DNA from: UCB3 sp964415605 | GTDB taxonomy: Bacteria > Chloroflexota > Anaerolineae > Epilineales > Epilineaceae | Direction of reading: 5' to 3' | DNA length: 12,768 nt | NCBI GenBank assembly: GCA_964415605.1 | Contig: CAYQBA010000139.1 | Location: 1-12,768, forward strand | Part shown: positions 1-6,251 of the stretch, piece by piece | How the letters are laid out: every line of letters starts with the position of its first letter | Position numbering within the stretch: the stretch's first letter is position 1 | Notes under the pieces: model-generated | Seen by the model: the letters and a program-made list of their open reading frames with translations, nothing else | The model's database searches: none | What the model was told of the DNA's origin: nothing | Made by a program: the position numbers and the translations under genes

Positions 1-46
1 GGCGCGCCGGCCGGCGCCGACCGGCGGCGCCGCGGCCGCGGGGTTC

Positions 47-55
47 TGCTAGAAT
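47..55 (+). promoter_or_regulatory. extended -10 promoter of the methyltransferase gene
   Basis: The AT-rich island TGCTAGAAT in very GC-rich surroundings fits an extended -10 element (TG, one base, then TAGAAT). Transcription would begin near 61-63. No -35 hexamer is evident, as is usual for extended -10 promoters. The same TG-n-TA pattern stands in front of two other genes here (2158-2166 and 6183-6191), which supports the reading. Confidence 0.5.
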
Positions 56-87
56 CCCCCTCGCGGCGCGCATGGCCGTGCCCTCGC

Positions 88-116
88 CAGATACCAGACA
101 CCACACGCCAGACACC
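88..116 (+). repeat. short CCAGAYACC direct repeats in the gene leader
   Basis: CCAGATACC (88-96), an overlapping copy of AGACACC (97-103) and CCAGACACC (108-116) form a low-complexity tract with a composition unlike the surrounding DNA. It lies between the two possible start codons of the methyltransferase gene. If translated it would give a Pro/Asp/Thr/His-rich stretch with no counterpart in the family, so it is more likely untranslated leader. Confidence 0.4.
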
Positions 117-128
117 GTCGCCCGAACC

Positions 129-731
129 ATGACCGACACCCCACGCACCCGCGCCTTCGCGCGCCTCAAGCCGCTCGCCCCACGCTGGGCCGTGCGCGCG
201 TTCTACCGGCTCGTCGTTCCCCCCACCACCGCGCGCCGCGCGGGCAACGCCTGGCTGCGCCAGCACGCCGCGGGCGTCGAGGGCGACGTGCTGTCCATCG
301 GCAGCGGGCACGACCGCGACAAGGAAGGCGGGCGCTACCGCGACTACTTTGCGCGCGCCGCTAGCTACACGACGTCCGAGATCGATCCCGCGGCCGGCTG
401 CGACCTCGTCCTCGACGTCCGGTCGATGCCCGAGGTTCGCGACGCCGCCTTCGACTGCGTCTACGCCAGCTGCGTCCTCGAGCACGTCGACGACGTCGGC
501 GCCGCCGTGGCGGAGATCACGCGCGTGCTCAAGCCAGGCGGCACGCTCCTCGTGTGCCTGCCGTTCCGCGAGGCGATCCACGGCGCGCCGCACGACTACT
601 GGCGCTTCACCGAGCACGGGATCCGCTGGCTGCTCCGGGCCGACTACGACATCCTGCGGCTCGATCCCATCGATCCGCGCGGCCCGGGCTTTCCGGCGGC
701 GTACTGGACGTTGGCGCGCCGGCGCGGCTGA
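129..731 (+). CDS. class I SAM-dependent methyltransferase (Methyltransf_11-like)
   Basis: The 200-residue product is a small Rossmann-fold methyltransferase; its substrate cannot be read from the sequence. Counting from the alternative ATG at 72, the SAM-binding motif I is LSIGSGHD near residues 74-81. The acidic end of beta2 is SEIDP (102-106), motif II lies around FDCVYASCVLEHVDD (127-141) and motif III around LKPGGTLLVCLP (153-164). The following HDYWRFT (174-180) is common in methyltransferases encoded with glycan and cell-surface biosynthesis genes. ATG 129 is preferred over ATG 72, because the extra 19 residues come from the CCAGAYACC repeats and resemble no family N-terminus. Neither start has a convincing Shine-Dalgarno sequence. 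There is no signal peptide, so it is cytoplasmic. It stands alone on the plus strand and converges on the peptidase gene, so the neighbourhood gives no hint of substrate. Confidence 0.85.
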   Translation: MTDTPRTRAFARLKPLAPRWAVRAFYRLVVPPTTARRAGNAWLRQHAAGVEGDVLSIGSGHDRDKEGGRYRDYFARAASYTTSEIDPAAGCDLVLDVRSMPEVRDAAFDCVYASCVLEHVDDVGAAVAEITRVLKPGGTLLVCLPFREAIHGAPHDYWRFTEHGIRWLLRADYDILRLDPIDPRGPGFPAAYWTLARRRG

Positions 732-752
732 GCGAGTCGACCCGGCCGGGCC

Positions 753-818
753 GCGGGCAGCGCTGAGCCCGCGCCGTCCGGCTGACGGCGGTGCCGACGA
801 CCGAAGGCGGCCGCCGTC
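753..818. terminator. possible bidirectional terminator between convergent genes
   Basis: The 91-nt gap between the two convergent stop codons holds two inverted repeats. GCGGGC (753-758) pairs with GCCCGC (767-772) across an 8-nt loop. GACGGCGG (784-791) pairs with CCGCCGTC (811-818) across 19 nt. Neither is followed by a T-run, so at best they are GC-type terminators. Position supports the call, but in DNA this GC-rich chance hairpins are frequent. Confidence 0.35.
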
Positions 819-822
819 CCCG

Positions 823-2151
823 TCAGCCCGCGATCACCCCGCGGCGCCGGGCCACCACCGCCAGCCCGATGCCCACCGCCGCCAGCCCCGTGCTCCCGCA
901 CGGCCACCCCATCGGCGCCCCTTCGTCGCCTTCCGTCCGCTGCATCCGCTCGGCCTGCCACGCCGCGATCTCGTCGGGCGACGGCGTGGCGGCCTCGGCC
1001 AGGCCGTGGTGGGCGCGGTACGCCTGGTAAAGCGCGAGCTGGTCGTACCCGTAGACGTCCAGGAGGGCCTGCTCCGGCCCGGCTTCGCCGGCGCCGATCG
1101 CGTCGAGGAAGCGGCGGAACTTCTCCTCGCCGCCCGACGCGATGAGGAACGCCACGATGTCCTGGCTCTGGGCGTACGCCAGCGGCACGAGGCTCGCGTC
1201 GCCGGGGAACGACGTCAGCGAGCGCACCGACATCAGCGTGTCGTGCTCGATCGCCCGATCGAGGTCGGCCTGCTCGTCGGCCGCCAGCGGGCCCTCGACG
1301 TACATCGCCAGGCCTTCGTCCAGCCACAGCGGCGCGTCGATGTACTCCTCGTCGAAGTGCAGGTTCAGGACGACGTGGCTCAGCTCGTGCGTCAGCACCT
1401 CGTAGAGGTCCTGACCGCGCGTCCCGGCGTCCAGCACGAGGATGTCGGTGGCCACGCGCGCGCCCAGCGTCGCCAGGCGCGTCTCGTATGTCCCGCCGCG
1501 GTCCACCAGGGCGGGCCGCAGGTCTGCCTGGCTCTGGTAGGCCACGATCTCGATGCGCCGATCCGGCAGGGTGCCGATGAGGTCTCCGAGCTTGGTCAGC
1601 GCCTCGCGCGTCCGGGCCTGGATCTCCTCGGCGAACGCCGGCTCGGCGTCGTACCACCAGACCCGCACGTCCGATGCGTCGAGCGACTGCCACTCGAAGT
1701 TTTGATCGAGGTAGATCAGCGACCGCGGCTCGGTCTCGGCCACCGCCCCGTCCGCCGTCGTCACCGCCCACCACCAGCGGATCTCCGACGCCGGGGGGAT
1801 CTGCCCGCGCACGAGCGTCTCCTCGTGCGTCGCCTCGATGCGCGTGCCGGGCGTGAAGGTCGGGATGCGCCGGTTGCGGATCCCGTCCCGCCCGATGACA
1901 TAACGCAACACCACGTCCTCGATGGGCACGGCCGCCGATGCGGAGAGCTGGAAGGTCATCGACTCGGCGAACCGATACTCGGCCGCGTCGTCGGCAACGG
2001 TGATGGCGGCCGCGGGCGTTCGCTCGGTTCGATCGGGGAGAACGACGGCCGTGGGGACCGCTTGGGCCAGTGCGGTTGAAGCGCGGCCGGAGGCGGCGAG
2101 GGCCAAAGCCGACACGGCGGCGACGACCAGGACAAGGCTGCGGGTGATCAT
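823..2151 (-). CDS. secreted MA-type zinc metallopeptidase with C-terminal anchor
   Basis: The 442-residue protein begins with a typical Sec signal peptide (residues 1 to about 30, hydrophobic core LVLVVAAVSALALAA, probable cleavage after ASTALAQ). Residues about 35-150 are a beta-rich domain of unknown role. Residues about 155-380 are a gluzincin domain like Peptidase_MA_2 (PF13485). It has the zinc motif HELSH (255-259) and a third ligand E279 in LWLDEG, followed by AMYVEG, so all catalytic residues are present. The substrate is unknown. The C-terminus has a Gly/Pro/Cys segment (GWPCGS, 415-420), a short hydrophobic stretch (421-434) and RRR (435-437). This resembles a tripartite C-terminal sorting signal or a membrane anchor, so the enzyme probably acts outside the membrane. 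It has its own promoter, placed so that the ATG is the first transcribed codon, and lies downstream of the lipoprotein gene on the same strand. Confidence 0.85.
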   Translation of the reverse strand: MITRSLVLVVAAVSALALAASGRASTALAQAVPTAVVLPDRTERTPAAAITVADDAAEYRFAESMTFQLSASAAVPIEDVVLRYVIGRDGIRNRRIPTFTPGTRIEATHEETLVRGQIPPASEIRWWWAVTTADGAVAETEPRSLIYLDQNFEWQSLDASDVRVWWYDAEPAFAEEIQARTREALTKLGDLIGTLPDRRIEIVAYQSQADLRPALVDRGGTYETRLATLGARVATDILVLDAGTRGQDLYEVLTHELSHVVLNLHFDEEYIDAPLWLDEGLAMYVEGPLAADEQADLDRAIEHDTLMSVRSLTSFPGDASLVPLAYAQSQDIVAFLIASGGEEKFRRFLDAIGAGEAGPEQALLDVYGYDQLALYQAYRAHHGLAEAATPSPDEIAAWQAERMQRTEGDEGAPMGWPCGSTGLAAVGIGLAVVARRRGVIAG

Positions 2152-2157
2152 GGCGCT

Positions 2158-2166
2158 ACTATAGCA
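2158..2166 (-). promoter_or_regulatory. extended -10 promoter giving a leaderless peptidase mRNA
   Basis: On the minus strand TGCTATAGT is a near-ideal extended -10 element. Its last base is only 6 nt from the ATG (2151), so a start site 7 nt downstream falls on the A of the start codon. No Shine-Dalgarno sequence precedes the ATG, which agrees with a leaderless transcript. Confidence 0.6.
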
Positions 2167-2218
2167 GATGGGCGGGGGCGGCGGTCAGGGCGGGTAGAGC
2201 CGGGCCTCTTCCGATCAC

Positions 2219-2254
2219 GCGGCGGGGGCGACCCGCCCGGGCCGCCCCCGCCGC
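2219..2254 (-). terminator. strong GC hairpin downstream of the lipoprotein gene
   Basis: GCGGCGGGGGCG (2219-2230) and CGCCCCCGCCGC (2243-2254) are perfect 12-bp complements around a 12-nt loop. The hairpin starts 33 nt past the stop of the lipoprotein gene on the minus strand and lies before the peptidase promoter. No U-tract follows, so it would be a GC-type terminator or an mRNA-stabilising hairpin. It separates the two transcription units. Confidence 0.55.
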
Positions 2255-2287
2255 ATCGTCGTCGCGACGCCCGATGACGCCAGAACG

Positions 2288-2989
2288 TCAGCTTCCCGGC
2301 GTCGCGCTCGCCGCGGCGGGCGGCGCGGCCGGATACGCGTCGTCCGGCGCCGCCGTCGCGGCCGCGCCGCCCGTGCCTTCGAACCGCCCCATGATCCCGC
2401 TGTCGATCAGCTGGTCGTGGATCTCGGTGAACCGATCGGCCTCGGCTTGCGTGATCTTGCCGTCGGCGACGGCCTGCGCGACGAAGCCGCGCTGCATCGC
2501 CTTGCGGGACTCGTCGGTCATGTTCATCCCCATGCCCGACCCGACCGGCCGATAGGGGTCGATGGCCGCGTGGACCTTCTCGAACAGCGCCACGTCTTCG
2601 GCGCCGATGAGGTCCTGCGCCACGGCCTCGTCGAGCATCGCGCGGTGCATCAGCGCCTGCATCCGCTGGTGCATCTCGCCCATCTGGCCGCCCATCCCCA
2701 TGCCCATTCCCGGCCTCGCCGTGTCGGACACGACCGCGGACGCGCCCGCGGCGGTTGTGGCGGCGGCATCCGCCGCGCCGGCCGGTGCCCCGGCCGTGTC
2801 GCCCGCTGCGTCGCTTTCGGCTCCGCCGGCGTCCCCCGCGCTGGCTTCGGTCGCGCCCGCCGCCTCGCCGGCGGCCGGCGGGGCCGCGCCGGTGTCCGGC
2901 TCCGCCGCCGGCGCGCATGCCACCAGCCCCAGCCCCAGCAGCGCGATCAGCGCCGCGCCCGAGCCGCGCCCGCCCCGAATGTCCTTCAT
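2288..2989 (-). CDS. putative lipoprotein, Ala-rich linker plus Met-rich helical domain
   Basis: I do not recognise a named family. The 233-residue product has a lipoprotein signal peptide: basic start MKDIRGGRG, a hydrophobic core, and lipobox LVAC with the lipidated Cys at 25. It should therefore be tethered to the outer face of a membrane. Residues 26-93 are an Ala/Gly/Asp/Glu low-complexity tether. Residues 95-118 are Met-rich (MGMGMGGQMGEM, then MHQRM and MHRAM), and M153, M155, M157 and M165 follow. Such Met/His spacing can bind Cu(I), but this is only inference. Residues about 160-195 contain VADGKITQAEADRF, resembling the helical repeats of DUF2680-like or SHOCT-like short domains. 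The tail is again Ala/Pro-rich. On the mRNA GAGGAGAGAGAAGG precedes the ATG. A putative promoter lies about 110 nt upstream and a GC hairpin follows, so it may be monocistronic. Confidence 0.75.
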   Translation of the reverse strand: MKDIRGGRGSGAALIALLGLGLVACAPAAEPDTGAAPPAAGEAAGATEASAGDAGGAESDAAGDTAGAPAGAADAAATTAAGASAVVSDTARPGMGMGMGGQMGEMHQRMQALMHRAMLDEAVAQDLIGAEDVALFEKVHAAIDPYRPVGSGMGMNMTDESRKAMQRGFVAQAVADGKITQAEADRFTEIHDQLIDSGIMGRFEGTGGAAATAAPDDAYPAAPPAAASATPGS

Positions 2990-3099
2990 GTGCCTTCTCT
3001 CTCCTCGTGGTATCGATCCGATGGAAGCGTTGCTCGTCGGAGCCCGCGGCCGCGACGAACGTGGCCGGGCCGCATCCGCACCCGCGACGCCCTCCCATC

Positions 3100-3105
3100 A
3101 TTTTA
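3100..3105 (-). promoter_or_regulatory. candidate -10 box for the lipoprotein gene
   Basis: TAAAAT on the minus strand (preceded by TGCTC) is the only AT-rich island between the lipoprotein and DUF1501 genes and matches the -10 consensus in five of six bases. It would give a leader of about 105 nt. A hairpin with TCGTCG/CGACGA arms (3034-3039 and 3053-3058) lies in that leader. No -35 is apparent. Confidence 0.35.
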
Positions 3106-3108
3106 GAG

Positions 3109-3126
3109 CACGGCCCCGCCGCCGTG
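3109..3126 (-). terminator. weak hairpin after the DUF1800-DUF1501 operon
   Basis: CACGGC (3109-3114) and GCCGTG (3121-3126) form a 6-bp stem 14 nt after the DUF1501 stop codon on the minus strand. It is followed by CTCTAAAAT rather than a U-run and abuts the candidate promoter of the next gene. It may end the operon, but the evidence is positional. Confidence 0.25.
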
Positions 3127-3140
3127 GTTCCCGGGCGTTG

Positions 3141-4466
3141 TCAGCCCCGCCCCGCGAACGGCAGCCACGCCTGCCGCCGCATCGGCTGCGGCGCGCCGGG
3201 GAGCGGCTCGACGACACCCCGGAAGCTGGGCGCGTAGTCCGGGAACACCTGATCGAGGTGCGGGTTTCCGAGCCGCCCGAGCAGGATCTCGCCCAGCACG
3301 TCGCGGTAGTCCGTGGTCACGGCCAAGTCCTCGCCCGCCGCCAGCTGGTCGGGGGCGAGCCCTGGCCAGTCGCCGTGGACGCCGCGCACCACCCCGCCGC
3401 CGACGACGAACATGCAGCCGCCGTGGCCGTGATCGGTCCCGTTCGCCGCGTTCTGGGCGACCCGGCGGCCGAACTCGCTCATCGTCACCAGCGTGACCCC
3501 CGGGTCGTCCCAGCGGCGGCCGAGGTCGAGGTACAGCGCGGTGATCGCCTCGCTTAGCTTGCCGAGCAGGTTGTACATCATCCCGCGTGTCGGGTCGCCG
3601 TAGTTGACCCACACCTGGTTGGCGTGGGTGTCCCAGCCGCCCATGTCGACGCACGCCACCTCGAGGCCGACGTCGGCCTTGATGAGCTGCGCGATCTGCA
3701 TCATGCCCAGCCCGAAGTTGGTCTGGGGGTAGACCGCGCCGTTCTCCGGCTCGTACTGCCGCGGGTTCGTGCGTTCGAGCAGGTCGAGCGCCTCGAACGT
3801 CGCCTGGGCGGTGTCGTCGAGCCAGTCGCCGCCGGCGTACAGCGCCTGCAGCGACTGCCGGAACGCCGCCAGGTCGTCGGCGCTGCCCTTCAGGTGGAAG
3901 TCCGCGATCGACTGCAGCGAGGCGGCCGGGATGGGGCCACGCAGGCTGGCCTGGAGCATCGAGCCCATGCCGATGGCGCGGAACGGCGAGTCGGTGGCGC
4001 GCGCGGTGGCCGCGATGTGGCGGCCGAGCCAGCCGGTGTCGAGGCTCTTGCGGCCCGGCGTGCCGCGCTCCATGTAGTCCATGGCGTCGAAGTGGCTGCG
4101 CGAGGTGTCGGGCGATCCGACGGCATGGACCACCGCCAGCCGGCCGTCGTCCCAGATCCGCTTGAGGCCGGTCATGGCCGGGTTGAGCCCGAAGCGGTCG
4201 TCGAGCTTGAGCACCGTCTTGGCGTCGCCGGCCTTGGGCTCCTTGAAGGCGATCGTCGGCCGCGATTCGAAGTACCGCGGCTCCGCGTAGGGCACGACGG
4301 CCGAGAGGCCGTCCATGGCGCCGCGCTGGAAGATGCAGATCAGCACGTCGCCGCGCGGCGGCGTGCCGGATCGACGGAACGCCATCCGCGGCATCCAGCT
4401 GGGGAGCATGGCGCCGGCAGCCGCGTGGCCGATGCGCGAAAGGGTTTGCCTGCGCGTCAGGGTCAT
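3141..4466 (-). CDS. DUF1501 domain-containing exported protein
   Basis: The 441-residue protein belongs to the DUF1501 family (PF07394), which is related to the alkaline phosphatase/sulfatase fold. Its biochemical role is unknown. The N-terminus MTLTRRQTLSRIG has a twin-arginine motif followed by a weakly hydrophobic segment (HAAAGAMLPSW), consistent with Tat export. Family hallmarks are LICIFQRGAMDGLS (42-55), HFDAMDYMERGTP (125-137), VDMGGWDTHANQ (273-284, probable metal or active-site acid), VTMSEFGRRVAQNA (327-340) and NGTDHGHGG (342-350, His/Asp cluster). Length and motif order are complete. The stop of DUF1800 lies 15 nt upstream, and a Shine-Dalgarno AGGAGG overlaps that stop. The pair is normally co-encoded, as here, which suggests that the two proteins work together at the cell surface or periplasm. 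Confidence 0.92.
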   Translation of the reverse strand: MTLTRRQTLSRIGHAAAGAMLPSWMPRMAFRRSGTPPRGDVLICIFQRGAMDGLSAVVPYAEPRYFESRPTIAFKEPKAGDAKTVLKLDDRFGLNPAMTGLKRIWDDGRLAVVHAVGSPDTSRSHFDAMDYMERGTPGRKSLDTGWLGRHIAATARATDSPFRAIGMGSMLQASLRGPIPAASLQSIADFHLKGSADDLAAFRQSLQALYAGGDWLDDTAQATFEALDLLERTNPRQYEPENGAVYPQTNFGLGMMQIAQLIKADVGLEVACVDMGGWDTHANQVWVNYGDPTRGMMYNLLGKLSEAITALYLDLGRRWDDPGVTLVTMSEFGRRVAQNAANGTDHGHGGCMFVVGGGVVRGVHGDWPGLAPDQLAAGEDLAVTTDYRDVLGEILLGRLGNPHLDQVFPDYAPSFRGVVEPLPGAPQPMRRQAWLPFAGRG

Positions 4467-4477
4467 GATCGGGATGG

Positions 4478-4483
4478 CCTCCT
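4478..4483 (-). promoter_or_regulatory. Shine-Dalgarno of DUF1501 overlapping the upstream stop codon
   Basis: A perfect AGGAGG on the minus strand overlaps the TAG stop of DUF1800 (4482-4484). It lies 11 nt before the DUF1501 ATG, slightly longer than ideal. The arrangement suggests that ribosomes finishing DUF1800 re-initiate on DUF1501. Confidence 0.6.
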
Positions 4484-6074
4484 AGCGGCGCTGGAAGTAC
4501 GGGCTGTCGAACATGAGCGCGATGGCCGACGGCAGCCGGCGGCCGAGCTCGGCCGCCGACAGCGTCCCGCCGTTGCCGCGGGCCACGAAGTCGACGAGGA
4601 GCTGGCGATCGGCCGGCAGGAGGCCGCGCCCGAGGAGCCGGTCCGCCCAGTGGTCGACCACCGCGGCGGCGGCGAACGGCACCCCGGCGGCGCGCGTGCG
4701 CTCGGCCCAGTCGAAGTGGATGCCCTCGAGCGCACCGCTGGCGACGGCGTAGGCGTAGTTCCAGCGCGCGACGACGACGTGCATGCCGCCCCACCGCGGC
4801 CCGACGTCCGGATAGCCGTTGGGCGAGAGCCACCGGAACGGGATCTGATCCATCTGCTGGAGGTAGGCTTCGGCGCGCCCCGTGTAGTCGGCCGCGCCCG
4901 GGGTGTCGTCGCCCTCGTACACATCCTTGGGCACCTCGAACATGAACGACGTGTCGGCGCCGATGGCGCGCAGGACGGCGACCCAGTACTCCAGCGGCCG
5001 GCGCACTTTGGCCGGCGCCCAGCCGCCGGCGCCGGCATGGCCGCGCTTGAAGGTCTCGGAGGTCAGGATCGCCCGCAGCATCGCCGGGATGTCGCCGTCC
5101 TTGCCGAACACGGCGGCGACGTCGGCGACCAGATCTTCAGGCGGGTCGTCCGCGACGAAGCGCCGGACGAGGCGGCGCGCCACGTGCCGCGCGCAGCTCG
5201 GGTGGTCGACGAGCCGGTCGAGGACCTCGTGGCCCTCGTCGATGCCCGACGACCGGATCGGCCGGCCGAGCACGGTCTTGGCGTCGGAGTCGTGGTCCGC
5301 CGCGCGGAACTCGAACGCCCACGAGGTCCCGTTGTAGGTCCAGCCGGTGAAGCAGCGCGCCACGTCCTTGATGTCGGCCTCGGTGTAGCCGCCGTCGACG
5401 CCGAGCGTGTGCAGCTCCATCACCTCGCGGGCGTAGTTCTCGTTGGGCCCGGTCCGGGTGTTGCGGACGGTGTCGAGGTAGCGCATCATCGCCGGGCTCT
5501 GGGCGCTGGCGTGCAAGAGCTCGCGGAAGGTCCCGAGGGCGTGCCGGCGGATGACGTCGCGGTCCTCGACGGTCTTGCTTGCCGAGATGAACTCCTCGGG
5601 GTGGAACACGTTGAAGACGTTGGACCAGTGGTCGACCATGACCTCGAGGAGCTGGCGGCGGCTGTTGACGGCCCGGTAGAGCGTGGCGGCGATGAGCTCG
5701 TTGCGCACCGGGCGCGTGCCGCGGTTGGCGCGGATCTCGGCGGCCGACCAGCCGATCGACAGGAAGTTGGCGAGCGCCGCGTCGACGGCGGCGTCGTCGA
5801 CCGAGGCCGGCGCGAGCTGCTCGTCGATCCAGGCGCCGGTGCCCATGGCGCGGACGCGCGCCGCTTCGGCGGGTGTGGCGCCATACGCGGCGCGGCTGAG
5901 AAGGTGGTGCTCGGGCGACGGCGCCGGCAGCGGGGCCGTCCGACCGGCCGCCCAGGCGACGCGGGGTCGGGGCACGGCGCCCGGGGGGCCGCCGGGCGAG
6001 GCGGCGGGGACGACCGCGGCGGTCGCGGCCGCGGCGCCGCCGGCGGTCAGGAACGCACGGCGTGTCACGGGCAT
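4482..6074 (-). CDS. DUF1800 domain-containing Tat-exported protein
   Basis: The 530-residue protein is a complete DUF1800 (PF08811) member of unknown biochemical function. It starts MPVTRRAFLTAGG, a classic Tat motif with RR at 5-6, followed by an Ala-rich hydrophobic core to about residue 25. It should be folded in the cytoplasm and exported. Hallmarks in order are HHLLSRAAYGATPAE (56-70), DEQLAP (84-89), VMVDHWSNVFNVF (145-157), GPNENYAREVMELHTLGVDGG (209-229), FTGWTY (242-247), RHVARRLVRRFV (296-307) and AILTSETF (335-342). The ATG at 6074 is chosen because AAAGGAG stands 8 nt before it and the Tat motif follows directly. The reading frame stays open far upstream across the Lon-like gene, but that part is antisense and not coding. 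DUF1800 and DUF1501 genes are typically adjacent, as here. Confidence 0.92.
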   Translation of the reverse strand: MPVTRRAFLTAGGAAAATAAVVPAASPGGPPGAVPRPRVAWAAGRTAPLPAPSPEHHLLSRAAYGATPAEAARVRAMGTGAWIDEQLAPASVDDAAVDAALANFLSIGWSAAEIRANRGTRPVRNELIAATLYRAVNSRRQLLEVMVDHWSNVFNVFHPEEFISASKTVEDRDVIRRHALGTFRELLHASAQSPAMMRYLDTVRNTRTGPNENYAREVMELHTLGVDGGYTEADIKDVARCFTGWTYNGTSWAFEFRAADHDSDAKTVLGRPIRSSGIDEGHEVLDRLVDHPSCARHVARRLVRRFVADDPPEDLVADVAAVFGKDGDIPAMLRAILTSETFKRGHAGAGGWAPAKVRRPLEYWVAVLRAIGADTSFMFEVPKDVYEGDDTPGAADYTGRAEAYLQQMDQIPFRWLSPNGYPDVGPRWGGMHVVVARWNYAYAVASGALEGIHFDWAERTRAAGVPFAAAAVVDHWADRLLGRGLLPADRQLLVDFVARGNGGTLSAAELGRRLPSAIALMFDSPYFQRR

Positions 6075-6182
6075 GGGCGGCACTCCTTTCACGATGGCGT
6101 GAGGATCGATTCCGCCATGCACATGCCGGATGAGGCGGGGTTCGTCACATCCCGCGGCCGTGCGCGCTCCGGCCGGTCGGGG

Positions 6183-6191
6183 TGGTATACT
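6183..6191 (+). promoter_or_regulatory. extended -10 promoter of the Lon-USP-cyclase operon
   Basis: TGGTATACT is an extended -10 element (TG, G, TATACT; five of six bases match the consensus). It implies a start site near 6198 and a leader of about 54 nt before the TTG start. No -35 hexamer is visible 17 nt upstream. Confidence 0.6.
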
Positions 6192-6236
6192 CAAGTCAAA
6201 CCACATCCGGCCGCCCCCCGTGCCACGACATCTTCC

Positions 6237-6242
6237 AGGAGA
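6237..6242 (+). promoter_or_regulatory. Shine-Dalgarno that decides the TTG start of the Lon-like gene
   Basis: AGGAGA lies 9 nt before TTG 6252 and only 3 nt before an in-frame TTG at 6246. The spacing favours 6252. No ATG or GTG lies between here and the conserved N-terminal family region. Confidence 0.55.
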
Positions 6243-6251
6243 CGGTTGACC

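Larger units (their letters stand above)
6075..6251. promoter_or_regulatory. divergent intergenic region between DUF1800 and the lon-like operon
   Basis: These 177 nt separate two divergent operons and should hold both promoters. The rightward one is clear (6183-6191). For the leftward operon I see the Shine-Dalgarno AAAGGAG (6083-6089, minus strand) but no convincing -10 box. No small ORF, RNA gene or clear operator palindrome is visible. Confidence 0.5.

Noticed and set aside
1..50. Possible C-terminus of an upstream plus-strand gene (frame open from base 2 to TAG 50-52) and GGCGCC inverted repeats at 13-18/26-31
   Set aside because: Only about 16 codons are visible, with Ala/Pro/Arg-rich content expected by chance in such DNA. 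The palindromes are equally expected. Too little to call.
349..2079. Plus-strand 576-codon open frame over the methyltransferase end and the peptidase gene
   Set aside because: Arg/Pro-rich shadow translation without motifs, overlapping two well-supported genes in other frames.
2148..3101. Minus-strand 317-codon frame overlapping the lipoprotein gene
   Set aside because: It is Arg/Gly-rich with no signal or domain, while the overlapping frame has a lipobox, tether and helical domain plus a Shine-Dalgarno.
6184..6199. Minus-strand TTGACT and TATACC as a promoter for DUF1800
   Set aside because: The two boxes are only 4 nt apart, so they cannot act as a -35/-10 pair. The same bases form a better plus-strand extended -10.
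3624..6251. Plus-strand open frame joined to the front of the Lon-like gene (would make a 1,696-residue protein)
   Set aside because: It lies antisense to DUF1501 and DUF1800, which have full family motifs, and its composition (Arg, Gly, His, Val-rich) is that of a GC-rich shadow frame. A promoter, Shine-Dalgarno and the family N-terminus all place the real start at 6252.
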